A stretch of DNA of 64,000 nucleotides from Heterohyrax brucei (GCA_028571685.1 CM053158.1:55396001-55460000); one strand, 5' to 3'. Shown: positions 36,631-46,785, counted from the first letter of the stretch. Notes: a model not told the origin generated them from the letters alone. Numbers and translations: made by a program.

Positions 36631-36829
36631 AGCACTTTAACAAGTTTCCCTCAAAAATGCCATAGGTATCCAGAGAGATGTCCCTGATCCGTGGGGCTAC
36701 AGCTTGGGTCCCCACTGTCACCTGCCCCAAGTCATCATCCACTGCTCTTGAGGTTGCTGACCCTAGAGTACGTCACTTCCTCCAGGTCCCAAAGCACCAT
36801 CAAAGTCTGTGGGTAAATTACAAAGCAAC

Positions 36830-36980
36830 CTGGAAGCCCTGGCGCTGTAGTGGTTAAGTGCTACAGCTGCTAACCAAACAAAATCCACGAGGCAGTCCTT
36901 GGAAACTCTATTGGGCAGATCTACTCTGTCTATAGTGTCGCTATGAGAATTGTCTCTATGGCAGTGAGTTTGGTCCATAG
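36830..36980 (+). repeat. AfroSINE
   Basis: GGAAGCCCTGGCGCTGTAGT head, CCTTGGAAACTCTATTGGGC, GTGTCGCTATGAGAATTG. The B-box region is partly deleted. Confidence 0.9.
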
Positions 36981-38109
36981 TGAGTAATACAAATTAAAGA
37001 GCTTGCCCTGCAGTCACTTGTATAGGTCATGTGCTGTCATACCCCATTACCTTCCTCTACTTCCTTTGATAAAATCAACACCAATCTTTCAGGTTATAGC
37101 TGAGATGGTCTGTTCACCTGGAAATTTTTCATCTTCTCTTACCTGGATAGCTAGAGCTTGAAATACTCAAAATATCCTGTTGTGTGGGAGTGGAGCTATT
37201 ATTGGTATGGTAGCAACTTTGTATTCTTCAAAAATCAGAATAAAAATGAACTTCACATGCAACAAGTGTGATAATAATTATAAAGAAAGATCTGAGAATA
37301 TCTTAATGTCCAGGTTTCCACATAGAAGCTACAAAATTAGCTGGACACGGTCAAGGAGGCACCTGAAATAAACTGTTTTTGGAAGTTACATCCTACAATA
37401 TGGATTGATACTTCACTGTAAATTGCTTTATTCAGTGATATCTTTGGGAGCCAGAACTCAATGGAGCCAAAGCCAAGTGCCAGAACTCAATGGAACCGCC
37501 TTATTTTTCCAGTTCTCGTAATTTTCCAGCTTTGATAGGGTACAGTCTCACCACTTTTCTGTTGTTCCTTTTAGTGACAAATATTTGAGTTTGCCTTCTG
37601 ACACATTTCCACCTTTGGCAGGTGTTACTGTGCTGCTACGGTACTACACAGATGGACAACCCAGAAAGGGCCGACGTGAGAATAGCCAGTGATTCCTGTG
37701 TGCTTACCACACAGAAAGTGCCCGGCCATGCATCACATGTATTTTACTCAGTCTTCACTTTGCAGATGACAAAGCAAAGAGAGAAAGTCAACTTCATCAC
37801 TGGTTCGGTTGTTCAAGCCAAAGAACTGAGAGTTGTCCTTTCTCTCACATTGCCCATCCTCTCTGCTAGCAGTCCGTGATGCCAAAGTGATCCCTCTGAC
37901 TGGAAGTGTGGCCAGGCATTCCTCCTCTCATCTTTGCCCCTTAGGCACAGAAAGTCCAGATTCCTTGCATTCACCCCTGCCTGCAAATTTCTTCCCCCAC
38001 GCTACTTTCAGTTCTCTCCTCAAATAATGAAGATGGAGCAGGGCCTAAGGTCTCTATGGTTTGAGCCAACTGTAGGGCAACTAACAGCATAACAGCCTCC
38101 CTGCTCCGT
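36981..38109. other. Intronic sequence around the micro-insert
   Basis: Apart from the insert at 37466, only weak MIR/L2-like traces (37.73-37.8 and 37.9-38.03 kb). No exon found. Confidence 0.4.
37466..37480 (-). mobile_element. 14-15 bp micro-retroposon with 14-15 bp target duplication
   Basis: GCCAAAGCCAAGTG inserted between perfect repeats CCAGAACTCAATGGA (37451-37465 and 37480-37494). The complement, CACTTGGCTTTGGC, is identical to the 3' end of the 40-bp micro-insert at 45557-45596 and overlaps that of 14609-14634. Confidence 0.75.
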
Positions 38110-38312
38110 TGTTGAGGAGTCTCGATGGAGCAGCAGTTAAGGAATTCAGCTGCTAACCAAGAGGCCTGTGGTTTGAATCATCAGCTGCCCCACAAAGAAA
38201 AGGTTGTGGCAGTCTGGAAAGACTGATAGCCGTGGAACCCTTGTGCTACCCTTTTGAGTTGCTATGAGTCAGAATTGACTCATTGAAAGTGGATTTTTCG
38301 TTTTTTGGTTTA
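38110..38312 (+). repeat. AfroSINE, long variant
   Basis: GAGTCTCGATGGAGCAGCAG head, GCTGCTAACCAAGAGGCC, the 'aaaaggttgtggcagtctgg' block, GAGTTGCTATGAGTCAGAAT and a TTTTTCGTTTTTTGG tail. Confidence 0.9.
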
Positions 38313-38414
38313 CTCCAGTTATTTCTGTTCTCTGTCACCTGCTTTACTTTTTTCTATAAGACGTTTCACCTTCTGACAGAGTGTTTACTTGTCTGTCCAG
38401 CTGTTTCCTTTAGA

Positions 38415-38745
38415 ACAGGGGTCAGCAAGCTAAGGCATGAGGCTTGCATCCTACCCCTGGCCTATTTTTGCATGACGTGCAAGCTAAGAATGGGTTTTAC
38501 GTCTTTAAATGGTTGAAAAAAGAAGAATCCTTCATGATGTGTGAAAACTATATGAAATTCAAATTATAGCGTCCATAAATAAAATCTTATTGGAACATGG
38601 CCATATCAGTTCAGTTATACATAATCTATAGCGGCTTTCATACTAAAACAGTGGAGCTGAATAGTTTAACAGAGACTGTGGGCCTGCAGAGCTAAAATGC
38701 ATTTACTTTCTGACCCCTTGCAGAACAAGTTTGTCAACCCTTCTC
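38415..38745 (-). mobile_element. hAT-type non-autonomous DNA transposon
   Basis: Ends show inverted similarity (CAGGGGTCAGCAAGCTA at left; 'aagtttgtcaacccttct' at right). Contains the known dispersed-repeat phrases 'aataaaatcttattggaacatggccat' and 'gactgtgggcctgcagagctaaaat'. Ancient; the exact family is not assigned. Confidence 0.7.
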
Positions 38746-38924
38746 TACAGTGTAGCTCCATGAGGCCACGTTCTTTGTTTGGCTTACTGTGATTATACCT
38801 ACTACAAAGAATAGCAATTTTATTGTTTCATAAATAAAATAAAGGTCATATGGTCTTGAGGGAACATCTACTTCAATTGGTGTAACATAATTTATAAAGA
38901 ACACTTTTCTGTATTCCACTTTGG

Positions 38925-39500
38925 TGAGTAGTATCTAGGGTCTTGAAAGCCTGTGAGTGGCCATCATGAGCAAGGGAGAAAGAAGAAAACTAAAGATACA
39001 AGGGAACGTTTAGTCCAAAGGACTAATAATGGACCATGGACTCCAGCAGACTGAATCCGGTACAACTAGATGGTGTCCAGCTACCAGCAGTGACTGCTCT
39101 GAGAGGTCATAATAGAGTCCTGCTCAGAGCTAGAGGAAAATGTAGAACAGTAACTCACAGGGAAAAAAAAAGACTGTATTTACTGGCCTGATAGGCACTG
39201 GAGGGACTCCGAGAGTATGGCCCCCAAATACCCTTTTAGTTCAGTAATGAAGTCACTCCTGAGGTTTACTTTTCAGCCAAAGATTAGACAGGCCCCTAAA
39301 ACAAAATGAGACTCAAGGGGCACACCAGACCAGGGGCAAAGACTAGAAGGCAGGAGGGGACAGGAAAACTGGTAATGGAAGAACTCAAGGTTGAGAGGAG
39401 AGAGCATTGACATGCTGTCAGGTTTTTAACCATGTGATACGACAGTATGTGTACCAACTGTTATTTAGTGACTTTGTTCTGTAAAGCATCTACAGTTCAC
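38925..39500 (+). mobile_element. L1 3' UTR fragment
   Basis: Plus-oriented, containing only 3' UTR: CACTTTGGTGAGTAGTATCT, 'gatggtgtccagctaccagc', 'gtatggcccccaaatacc', 'gacaggcccctaaaacaaaatgag' and 'ttgttctgtaaagcatctac'. Matches the 3' UTR of the L1 at about 59.5-60.1 kb. Confidence 0.85.
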
Positions 39501-40163
39501 TTAAATAGAGTGCATGTGTCAGTTAATAATGAAGCTCAGGTTTGAATAAATACAGGATAGGGTCTAAGTATTATGCTATCAAATAATATAATTTAGTCTG
39601 AAATAGTTTCATAGTATAGACATTTTAATGTTTTCTGTTTCTAACTGAGCTGGTGAATTGAATGTCTAAGCTGTAACAGTCAATATATAGATGGAGCTGT
39701 TCTATTAGACAAAAGAATGAGGGACCTGGACTTTTTTTTTTTCTCTAGCCAACTTCATAATGGTTTTATGTTACCTGCAAATACAGCAGTTTTTATAAAA
39801 TAACCTGTTTTTAAAAGGAAAGGTAACTACCTTAAAAGTAGCAAAGCCAACAGACCAAGGTTTTAATCAACATTCACTGGAAAAATTTGTAATGCCATCC
39901 ATTAACAAAGTGTGCTCTGTTTGCATGGATGAACTAGATGGCTTATGAGTGTACTTCATCCGACGAGATTTTTATAACTCACAAAATACAAAGCTAGGGT
40001 GCAGAACACCAGGAAAGCAAGCTTTTGTGCTTGCTTCTTTTGCAACCCAACAGCAAGAAACATACAGATGAAGTTGGTCTGAACACCTGGTGGTGAGGTT
40101 GGTTACAGGTAAAGGTGCAAACTATCACTGTACCCAAATGGCTCAGGAATGTATGGGCACTAA
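39501..40163 (+). other. End of TAFA4 last intron, nothing recognised
   Basis: AT-rich unique sequence; a T-run lies at 39731-39740. Confidence 0.45.
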
Positions 40164-40218
40164 AGCAAAGCCAAACTTGTTGCTGTCTAGTTGATTCTTA
40201 CTCAGAGGGACCCTATAG
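40164..40218 (-). repeat. AfroSINE 3' fragment (reverse)
   Basis: AAGCCAAACTTGTTGCTGTC, GTTGATTCTTACTCAG, GGGACCCTATAG; then the match stops. Confidence 0.75.
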
Positions 40219-40343
40219 TAGAAGGAAAATCAGCTGATCTCCAGACATCTCTGAGGTGCCTCTCACTGAATTTTTTCAGTGCACAACTGAGAGCTTTCAC
40301 ACTTTGTAGCACCCAACGACTCTCTCTCCAAAACATCAGCCAC

Positions 40344-40425
40344 TGTAAACCCTATGAGCACAGTTCTTCTCTTACACACGAGGTCTCCATGAGCCAGAAT
40401 TGATGCAACGTTTTGGTTTTGGGGG
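40344..40425 (+). repeat. AfroSINE 3' fragment, 70 bp from terminal exon
   Basis: GTAAACCCTATGAGCACAG, GGTCTCCATGAGCCAGAATT and a TTTTGGTTTTGG tail followed by a G-run, ending about 70 bp before the TAFA4 terminal acceptor. Confidence 0.8.
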
Positions 40426-40495
40426 GGTTAATAGCAGAAAGTGTTACCCTTGCTGGTGTGGAGTAGTGAATGCTCACTTATTAAATTTGTTGTAG

Positions 40496-40507
40496 GTAAC
40501 ACGGTAG
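40496..40507 (+). CDS. TAFA4: TAFA4 terminal coding exon (V-T-R-stop), coding part
   Basis: After a T-rich tract and an AG (40494-40495), GTAACACGGTAG encodes Val-Thr-Arg-stop in phase with the KTTK that ends the preceding exon. This gives the KTTKVTR C-terminus I recall for TAFA3 and TAFA4. Only four codons are coding and the rest of the exon is 3' UTR. The exon is far too short for ORF prediction; it was found by looking for the family C-terminus downstream of 34418 in the correct phase (0). The intron 34419-40495 is about 6.1 kb and is GC-AG type. The main risk is a chance match of 12 bases plus an acceptor, but strand, phase, stop and a repeat-poor AT-rich sequence downstream all agree. 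Confidence 0.85.
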   Translation, partial: VTR

Positions 40508-41201
40508 CAAAGAGTGAGGAACGTTTCATCTCAGGAGGGCAGCTGGGATGCAGAGCTCTCTTGGACTCTAGCAACACTGCATTAGGACACACGTGCTGTG
40601 AGAAGTGGCATCCACGTGACTGCTCCTGTACACTCTGCTTTGTGATTTCCTTACTTTGAAGTATAACCATGGGCTGGCACACAACTGACATCTGATTTGG
40701 AATCCAAAGCAACATGCACCTCTAAGAAAATGGGAAGGAACAATCTGGAGAATTCAAAATGGATTACCACTGAGGAGATGCTTGGTCTTGAACTTTTTTC
40801 TGCCGTTTCAAAGGAACATGGACTTTAGTTTGACAGGCTCTCGTTCTGTTTCTTGTCTGAACTTTTCACTTATCCACTATATAAAAGTAGTTTGAAGGGG
40901 TTTTAAATGTGAAAAGATGTTAGCAAAATATGTTTGTAGTTAGGGATTAATGATCTGCAATTAACTGGTAAAGAAGATTTTATAAACCTCAAAGCATAGA
41001 AGGGCTTACTGGGGTTACAATGTGTGCAACTGTAATAATTGATTTTGATAAATTAAACTCTTTATTTTACACTTTATTGTTAGGGTAGCAGAAATACAGT
41101 GGGACTGTTTCCACTTCAACAGACCATTTTACTGAGTTAAGGTAGCATATCAGTTCCAGTATTTTATAATCAAAGCCCTATCCTGACATATTTACAAAGC
41201 A

Positions 41202-41207
41202 AATAAA
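41202..41207 (+). promoter_or_regulatory. Candidate poly(A) signal AATAAA
   Basis: Canonical hexamer about 0.7 kb after the TAFA4 stop. The downstream sequence is moderately T/G-rich (TTTTTATGGTTT). It may be an alternative shorter 3' end. Confidence 0.35.
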
Positions 41208-41441
41208 ACCTCAAAACCTCTTAGGATTTTTATGGTTTCAGTCTAGTCATATAGGTAAATATCTAAAATATAAAACAGTCTCTGATTTAGATCAAGGGTG
41301 ATTTCTTAGATCCATCCAGTTTATGCTAATAATATTAAAATATTTTAGACAAGAGGCTTTTAAATGCTCGAGTTTTCAGGCTTTAAGTGGTTTCTTCTTA
41401 ACTAAGCTCTTCCCCTGTTTGCTAGTCATCTTATTTCTTTA

Positions 41442-41447
41442 AATAAA
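41442..41447 (+). promoter_or_regulatory. Candidate poly(A) signal AATAAA
   Basis: Canonical hexamer about 0.94 kb after the TAFA4 stop, followed within 30 bp by a T-rich stretch (CTTTTTGTCT) that could act as a downstream element. The AATAAA at 41202 is an alternative. The choice is inference. Confidence 0.35.
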
Positions 41448-41934
41448 ATCTGAGTCACTTTTTGTCTAGGTGTAATGATTTTGTTCCAGCCGTGACTCCA
41501 CATATGTTTCTGCAGACAGCATCTAAGGATATTACAGATGAAAAGCTACTGACCCAGATTTAAAAGTATAACACTGTTAAAATCGTATACTACTGTAATA
41601 ATGAGATTGATTTTGTACATTAAAGAAATACCAAAAACATGCTAATTGTCCCTGTCCTTTCACAATTATGAGGAAAGCCAATCAGTGTGACAGTGTTGTT
41701 GTTCATAGCAGTAACACCTCTGTTCGAGTTTATTCTTGTGGAAGAAGTAGAAATAGGTGGTATCCAACTCTTGGCTAAATTTTTTGTTTGAATTTGATGG
41801 ATTTATTGCCTAGTCGTATTGTTACTCTCATACTAATAAGTAAAACTATCTTTATACTGATGGTGTCTAAGTTTTTTGATTTTCTTTTTTTTTAATGCCT
41901 TAAAAGACTTTGTATTACTATCCCAATTTGAAAT

Positions 41935-42328
41935 GTGTGATGACTGCCAATTATTTTTGTGAACTCAACCTAAAAAAAGGGCTGCCTGCTACCTACCTCA
42001 CTGCTGACTGTCACTATAGTCACCTTTCAAGTACTCCCCTTGGGAAGCTATGCACCAAAGCCAGTGCCTAGTCTGCCCGTCAAAGCAATCTTGGAACTCT
42101 TTTTCCTGGAATGGCCATCAGAGCTGTCACTGTATTATCCCTGATGTCCTGAATGTCATCAAAATGTCTTCCTTTCACTGTTTCCCTTATCTCTGGGTAA
42201 AGAAAACAGTCACTGGGTGTCAGATGGGTAAGTAGATGGGCTGTTCCAATACGGTTATGTGTTTACTGGCTAAAAACTCGCTCATAGACAACTACACAAT
42301 TAAGTTGTGGACTTAATTGTCAGACATC
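41935..42328 (-). mobile_element. Mariner-type DNA transposon, degraded
   Basis: Same family as 54312-54890: 'cactgctgactgtcactatagtcacc', 'tactccccttgggaagctatgcacc', GGAACTCTTTTTCCTGGAA, 'catcaaaatgtcttcctttc'. The right end is GACTTAATTGTCAGAC; the left has GCCAATTATTTTTGTGAACTC, a decayed terminal inverted repeat. About 390 bp, deleted internally. Confidence 0.8.
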
Positions 42329-42457
42329 ATATGTGAAAAATAACACATTTTGTGACCTACATTGAACTTCGTGGCAGGCTCGCCCACATATTTAGTTAAC
42401 TGCTTTGCTGCTTTTCCCAAATTCCTCATATCCATTAAAGAGAATGCGAAATAAAAG

Positions 42458-42535
42458 AAAACAACAACAAATCCATTGCTGCTGAGTACAACGCACAGAG
42501 ACCCTATAGAATAGAGTAGAACTGCACTGTAGGAA
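42458..42535 (-). repeat. AfroSINE, left part, split by an LTR
   Basis: CAACAACAAATCCATTGCTG, GAGACCCTATAGAATAGAGT, AGAACTGCACTGTAG. The next part of the SINE (TTTCCAAAAAGCAGGTGG, TTTGAACTGCC) appears at 43016-43050 after an LTR. Confidence 0.8.
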
Positions 42536-43015
42536 TTCCGACAGGTCACCTAGTGCTGTCGTAACAGAGACACCACAAGTAGATGGCCTTAAAAGAGAAA
42601 TTTTGCTTTGTAAACTAAAGTCCCAGTTCAGGATGTCAACTCCAGAGGAAGGCTTTCTCTGCTGGCTCCAGAATGAGGTCCTTGGCATCAGTCTTCCCCT
42701 GGACGGGGAGCTTCTGATGCGCAGGAAACCCTGATCCTTTCTGAAAGATGCACTCAGCTCCTAGGGCTGCTTCTTGGTATGAGGTCTCCAACTTTCTGCT
42801 TTGTTTCCTTTCTTTTGTATCTCAAGAGACTGCCTCAAGGCACAGTGTAATCTTTCACGTTGAGTCCTGCCCCACCAACCCAACTACCACCCATCCTCCT
42901 TCATTTGCAGCGTTAAGGTGGGGTTTACAACATGCAGGAACATCACAATAGGAGGAGCCACAGCCTAGCCAAATGGCTACACACATTTTGAGGGGAACAC
43001 AATTTATGCCATGAC
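42536..43015 (-). mobile_element. ERVL/MaLR-like LTR inserted in an AfroSINE
   Basis: Same family as 11770-12325: CTAGTGCTGTCGTAACAG, 'ccagaggaaggctttctctg', CTTGGTATGAGGTCTCCAAC, 'aatctttcacgttgagtcctg' and the end 'acacaatttatgccatgacag'. Because it interrupts a SINE restricted to Afrotheria, its insertion is Afrotheria-specific (inference). Confidence 0.75.
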
Positions 43016-43050
43016 AGTTTCCAAAAAGCAGGTGGTGCATTTGAACTGCC
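43016..43050 (-). repeat. AfroSINE, right remnant
   Basis: GTTTCCAAAAAGCAGGTGG and TTTGAACTGCC continue the SINE begun at 42458. Confidence 0.75.
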
Positions 43051-43603
43051 TTTTATATAAGACATCACATTGTAAGAGGGCATTTATTAAATAAATAAAA
43101 AGGTTTTATGGTACAAGAAACAGTGTTTTAGCTTTTAAGTCTGTATATCTGATCTAAAGAAGATCAGGTAAAACTGTCACTGCTTCACCTTGAGGTACAT
43201 TTCCAGGAAGTAAACTAGTTCCAGGGAATAAATGGTCCATTTGTAAAACAGCAGACCTCTGAGCTGCCATTTCATCCGTTATCACTTCAAAGTATGGTTT
43301 TTACCTCATTGAAAATGCAGCCCTGAAATGGGGCTATCTTTCAGAAGCATTTTAAGGTTATCATTCCTGTTCTTGCCTTTAGGAAAGTAGGTAGGGGACT
43401 TTTCTGTCATTTTACAGAATTTGAAACAAAGATGCCTCCATGGCAACCTTAGGTCTGCTGAGTGTCGCACATGTGGTCTCAAGACTTCAGAACTTTGAAT
43501 TCTTATGTCTGAAAACACGTACCTGCCCACTCAGGACTGTGGGCTCAGCCTAGGTCGCGCTAAAGAAACCAGCAACCTCACAGATGTTGAAACCCTGCCC
43601 AGA
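43051..43603. other. Intergenic sequence, nothing recognised
   Basis: No repeat or gene supported. Confidence 0.4.
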
Positions 43604-43782
43604 AAGGAGTCCTGGTAACTCACTGGTTAAGTGCTTGACTGCTAACTGTAAGGTTGCTAGTTCAAACCTACCAGCTGCTCCTCAGGAGAAAAGAGTTGGC
43701 AGTCTGCTCTTTCAAAAACTAGAGCTCTGGAAGCCGTAGTGGCAGTTCTGCTCTGTACTGTAGGATTGCTCTAGTGTGGAAC
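43604..43782 (+). repeat. AfroSINE, long variant
   Basis: GGAGTCCTGGTAACTCACTG head, GCTAGTTCAAACCTACCAG, the 'aaaagagttggcagtctgc' block and GGATTGCTCTAGTGTGGAAC. Confidence 0.9.
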
Positions 43783-43944
43783 TCCAAGCATAGTCACCTT
43801 CTCACTCCCTTCCCTTAGAAAAGTAGACTTCTGTGTATATGTTAAATTCAGCAGGCCCTTAGTGAACATCACCAAGACATTCACCAGTTGCTGGGGGAAA
43901 TTCTCTATCATTATACACATAAATCCATTTTTCTACTCAACCTA

Positions 43945-44035
43945 GGAGGTCTTTATTAATATCCCCATTTGTATAGATGAGAATCTACTACCCAGTAAAA
44001 TTAAACTTGCTCACACTCACACAGCTAGTTATCAT
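43945..44035 (+). repeat. MIR SINE fragment
   Basis: 'ttattaatatccccatttgtatagatgagaa' and 'ctcacactcacacagctag' are MIR core phrases. Confidence 0.7.
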
Positions 44036-44334
44036 TGCAAATTACACCATGAGTGGTTGTGATAAAATAGGAAATTATAGATTGATGGTTTGGTTTCTAG
44101 TGCTTTTAAAATAGCATGCAGTATTCCAGGTATCAGGGAGTTGAGCTAGCCTTCAGCCTGGCTAGTATTTGACCCTGATTTATCTGGAACACATTTGTTT
44201 ATATGCATCCCCTGCTCTCCTTGCCACTATCTTATATAATGTGCCAGTGGATGAATGAAAAAGATCATGCTGCTATTTTTTTTTTTAATGGGTAAAATAT
44301 CCCAGCAGCATCTTTACTAAAGTTTAGAAGAGTA
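44036..44334. other. Intergenic sequence, nothing recognised
   Basis: Includes a T-run at about 44276-44286. Confidence 0.4.
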
Positions 44335-44835
44335 TCTGTGTCTTAGGCTGGGTTCCCTAGGGAAGCAGAACCAGTGGTGTGTGCATATGTATATAGAGAG
44401 ACAGCTATTTGAAGGAAATTGTTCATGTGGCTGTGGAGGTTGGCAAGTCCCAAATTTGTGGGGTAAAGCATCAGGCTAGAGGCTTCTCCCAATTCATGTG
44501 GTTGCAGGGGCTGAGGGACCCCAAATCAGCAAATCAGACAGCAGTCTGCCACCTCACATTCAAGAACTAGAGGTCAGAGGCTGATAAGTCAGATGCAGGA
44601 TCCAGAGAGGGTAAGCTTTGCCAGCGTATGTATGTATGTATGTATGTATCTATCTATCTATCTATCTTTCCAATCTATCTATGTTGGATGAAGTCCATAC
44701 CTCCAAAGAAACTCTTCTTTCAACTGACTGACTGCTCAGAACTGATCAGAAAATGGAGGATGGTTATATAATATTTCCCAGCCCCCTGAGAATCGTGGCT
44801 AAGTTGACACACAACCTGAACCATCACAGTTCACT
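44335..44835 (-). mobile_element. LTR-like repeat
   Basis: In reverse it begins TGTGATGGTTCAGGTTGTGT and ends before 'cctagggaacccagcctaag', a TG...CA-like layout. Same family as 45515-46130 (shared 'gaagcagaaccagtg', 'aggcttctcc...attca', 'gctggatccaga' and 'gagaatc.tg'). It contains a tetranucleotide microsatellite. No retroviral genes lie between. Confidence 0.6.
44628..44690. repeat. Compound (GTAT)n(CTAT)n microsatellite
   Basis: About five GTAT units followed by about four CTAT units and an interrupted CTAT group. Confidence 0.92.
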
Positions 44836-45514
44836 CCTTGTCATCTTGGCACCTTTACACATCTCCTTAAAGCATACATGATCTCTAAATAAACATAATT
44901 ATAAAGTCATAGTTGTGCCTAACATGATGTGATTAACATGCATACAACTGAAAATGCACTAACCCTGTTTATGTGTTATAGTTTATAATAAGTAATGAAA
45001 TAAAGGAGAGAAAAAAGATATTTCTATGTATATGTACACACACATACAACACATATAACAAAGCAAAGAACAAATTCAGAAATACAGTCCGCATTCCTAC
45101 AACTGGTCACATGGCTGTAGCTGGGGTTTAGAATGACCTTCTTCCAGCACCTGTTCTGCATTCCTTTCCCCCCGAGCATGCCCCTCAGCTGGTTATGGTT
45201 CTTTGCCTGGCAGATTGACCCAAACTTTTACTCCTGAAAGGTCTGGGCCATTAACAGTAATGTTGCAACTAGGTTGCCATAGTTTTCTATTGTCTAATCA
45301 CATGGCATGGTAGTGCTAAGTGATGTCCTGAGGAGTCTCTTGCATTCCAGACATACTCTTTTTTACCTCTGTCATGTAGTATCAATCACACCAGCAAATA
45401 TGGTAACCCCTTTCTTTCCCCGTTGGTCCAAAGACATAAGGAGCCCAATGTGGCAGGGTGGCATTCTTAGCTTCCAGTTCACTGAAGTCAGTGTTGTTTC
45501 TTCAGGTAGGAGCA
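44836..45514. other. Sequence between two related LTR-like repeats
   Basis: About 680 bp, AT-rich then C/T-rich. It may be a remnant internal region, but no retroviral coding similarity or primer-binding site was recognised. Confidence 0.35.
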
Positions 45515-46130
45515 TTCCTCCCTGTTTTAGGCTCTGGAGAAGCAAAACCAGTGAAGCCAAAGCCAAGTGCCGTCGAGTAGGATCCGACTCATGGCGAAAA
45601 ACAGTGAAGTGTATAAATATATATCAAAGAAATGGCTTATGTGGTGGTAGAGGCTGGGATGTCCCAAGTTCGTGGGTCAGGATAGAGGCTTCTCCTGATT
45701 CACATGGGTGTAGTGGTGGGTGAAGCTAAGGTTGATAGGTCAGAGAGCAACGCTTTTGATCATAGGCTGTGAAGATTGAAGAATCCCAAGATCGGTAGGC
45801 AAGACTTCAGGTAAGTGGCTTCCTGAAATCCTGAGAACTGGAGGCCAGCTGAACATGAGCCAGCTGCTGGATCCAGAGTGAGCAAAAGTCTGTGAACCTT
45901 GCCAGAAGGTCCATTTTTATTTGAGGTAGGCCACATGTACAAGAAAACTCCCTTTCAGCTGATTGGCTACTCAAAGTAATTCTTATCAGGGAAGTAATCA
46001 GATTATATCAACTCTCATCACGGAAGTGATCACGACATCATACAACTGCTGGAGCACATTGTCACTGTCAAACCACTGAGAATCATGAGCTAGCCAACAG
46101 GACACATAACCTTAAACATCACAACTTCTA
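45515..46130 (-). mobile_element. LTR-like repeat, second copy
   Basis: 'gttttaggctctggagaagcaaaaccagtg', 'aagaaatggcttatgtgg', 'cagctgattggctac', 'cactgagaatcatgagctagcc' and the end 'aacatcacaac'. A 40-bp micro-insert lies at 45557. The 138-aa ORF crossing it (45307-45723) is spurious. Confidence 0.6.
45557..45596 (-). mobile_element. 40-bp micro-retroposon with 13-bp target duplication
   Basis: Starts CCAAAGCCAAGTGCCGTCGA and contains GGATCCGACTCATGGCG. Flanks are AAAACCAGTGAAG (45544-45556) and AAAAACAGTGAAG (45597-45609), 12 of 13 identical. The related LTR at 44335 lacks the insert (AGAACCAGTGGTGTG), which defines the empty site. In element orientation the 3' end is CACTTGGCTTTGG. Confidence 0.8.
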
Positions 46131-46785
46131 TTAATTCTTAGTTACTTAACAGAGACTTTGTTAGTTTGGGATCATAATAAAAATATTGCACAAGTGCTCA
46201 GTAGTTGGATTTGGATGATAAGCAGCCACTACAGTCATGTATACCACTGTGTACGTCAGCCCTTCTCCACATAGTCTTTGGTCAGAGGTTGAGCACAAGC
46301 AGATGCACTCCTCATGTGTGTTATGTCTGGATTCCAAGGTTTCTTGAATAAGGTATCTGGCAACACTGGGCCTATATTCTCCCGCATCAGCACCATCACA
46401 TGGAGATAGTGGTCCCTAGGCAGACATGTACTCCTCATTCACTATCATCACTTTTTGGCCAACTTGCATCATTTCAATATTTGTCCATAATACAGAATTT
46501 TATGTGAAGATTTATTGATGCATAAGGTTATAAACTGACACAATAGTACAAGCGAAAACAACTTCTGTTTATATCTACCCTTCACGTCTCAACACAGTTA
46601 GGTTCCAAAGACCAGGTCATTACTTGAAAATCTGCATTATATAAAAATGGGGAACTTTTTTTTCTATTTTCCGACCATCCATTTGTCCAATTATCTTTTA
46701 TTTACACAGTATGATCGGCTACAATTTACTGATGTGTTCTATCACTGTGACAAGCCCAATTGTGGATTGTTCCTCTGAGGAAAAG
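46131..46785. other. Intergenic sequence, nothing recognised
   Basis: AT-rich, no feature supported. Confidence 0.4.

Larger units (their letters stand above)
40508..41930 (+). other. TAFA4: Probable TAFA4 3' UTR and downstream flank
   Basis: This is about 1.4 kb of AT-rich sequence directly after the stop codon, with no recognisable SINE, LINE or LTR although repeats crowd both sides. That is typical of a conserved 3' UTR. Candidate polyadenylation hexamers are AATAAA at 41202-41207 and 41442-41447 and ATTAAA at 41052-41057 and 41619-41624. The true 3' end cannot be fixed from sequence alone. The region stops where a mariner copy begins at about 41.94 kb. Confidence 0.5.

Noticed and set aside
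44628..44690. CRISPR-like or satellite array
   Set aside because: Plain tetranucleotide microsatellite without spacers; the host is a mammal.
45307..45723. 138-aa open frame
   Set aside because: It crosses an LTR-like repeat and a micro-insertion; no recognisable domain.
44335..46130. A complete provirus between the two LTR-like repeats
   Set aside because: The intervening 680 bp shows no retroviral coding similarity or primer-binding site, and the two repeats differ strongly in structure.
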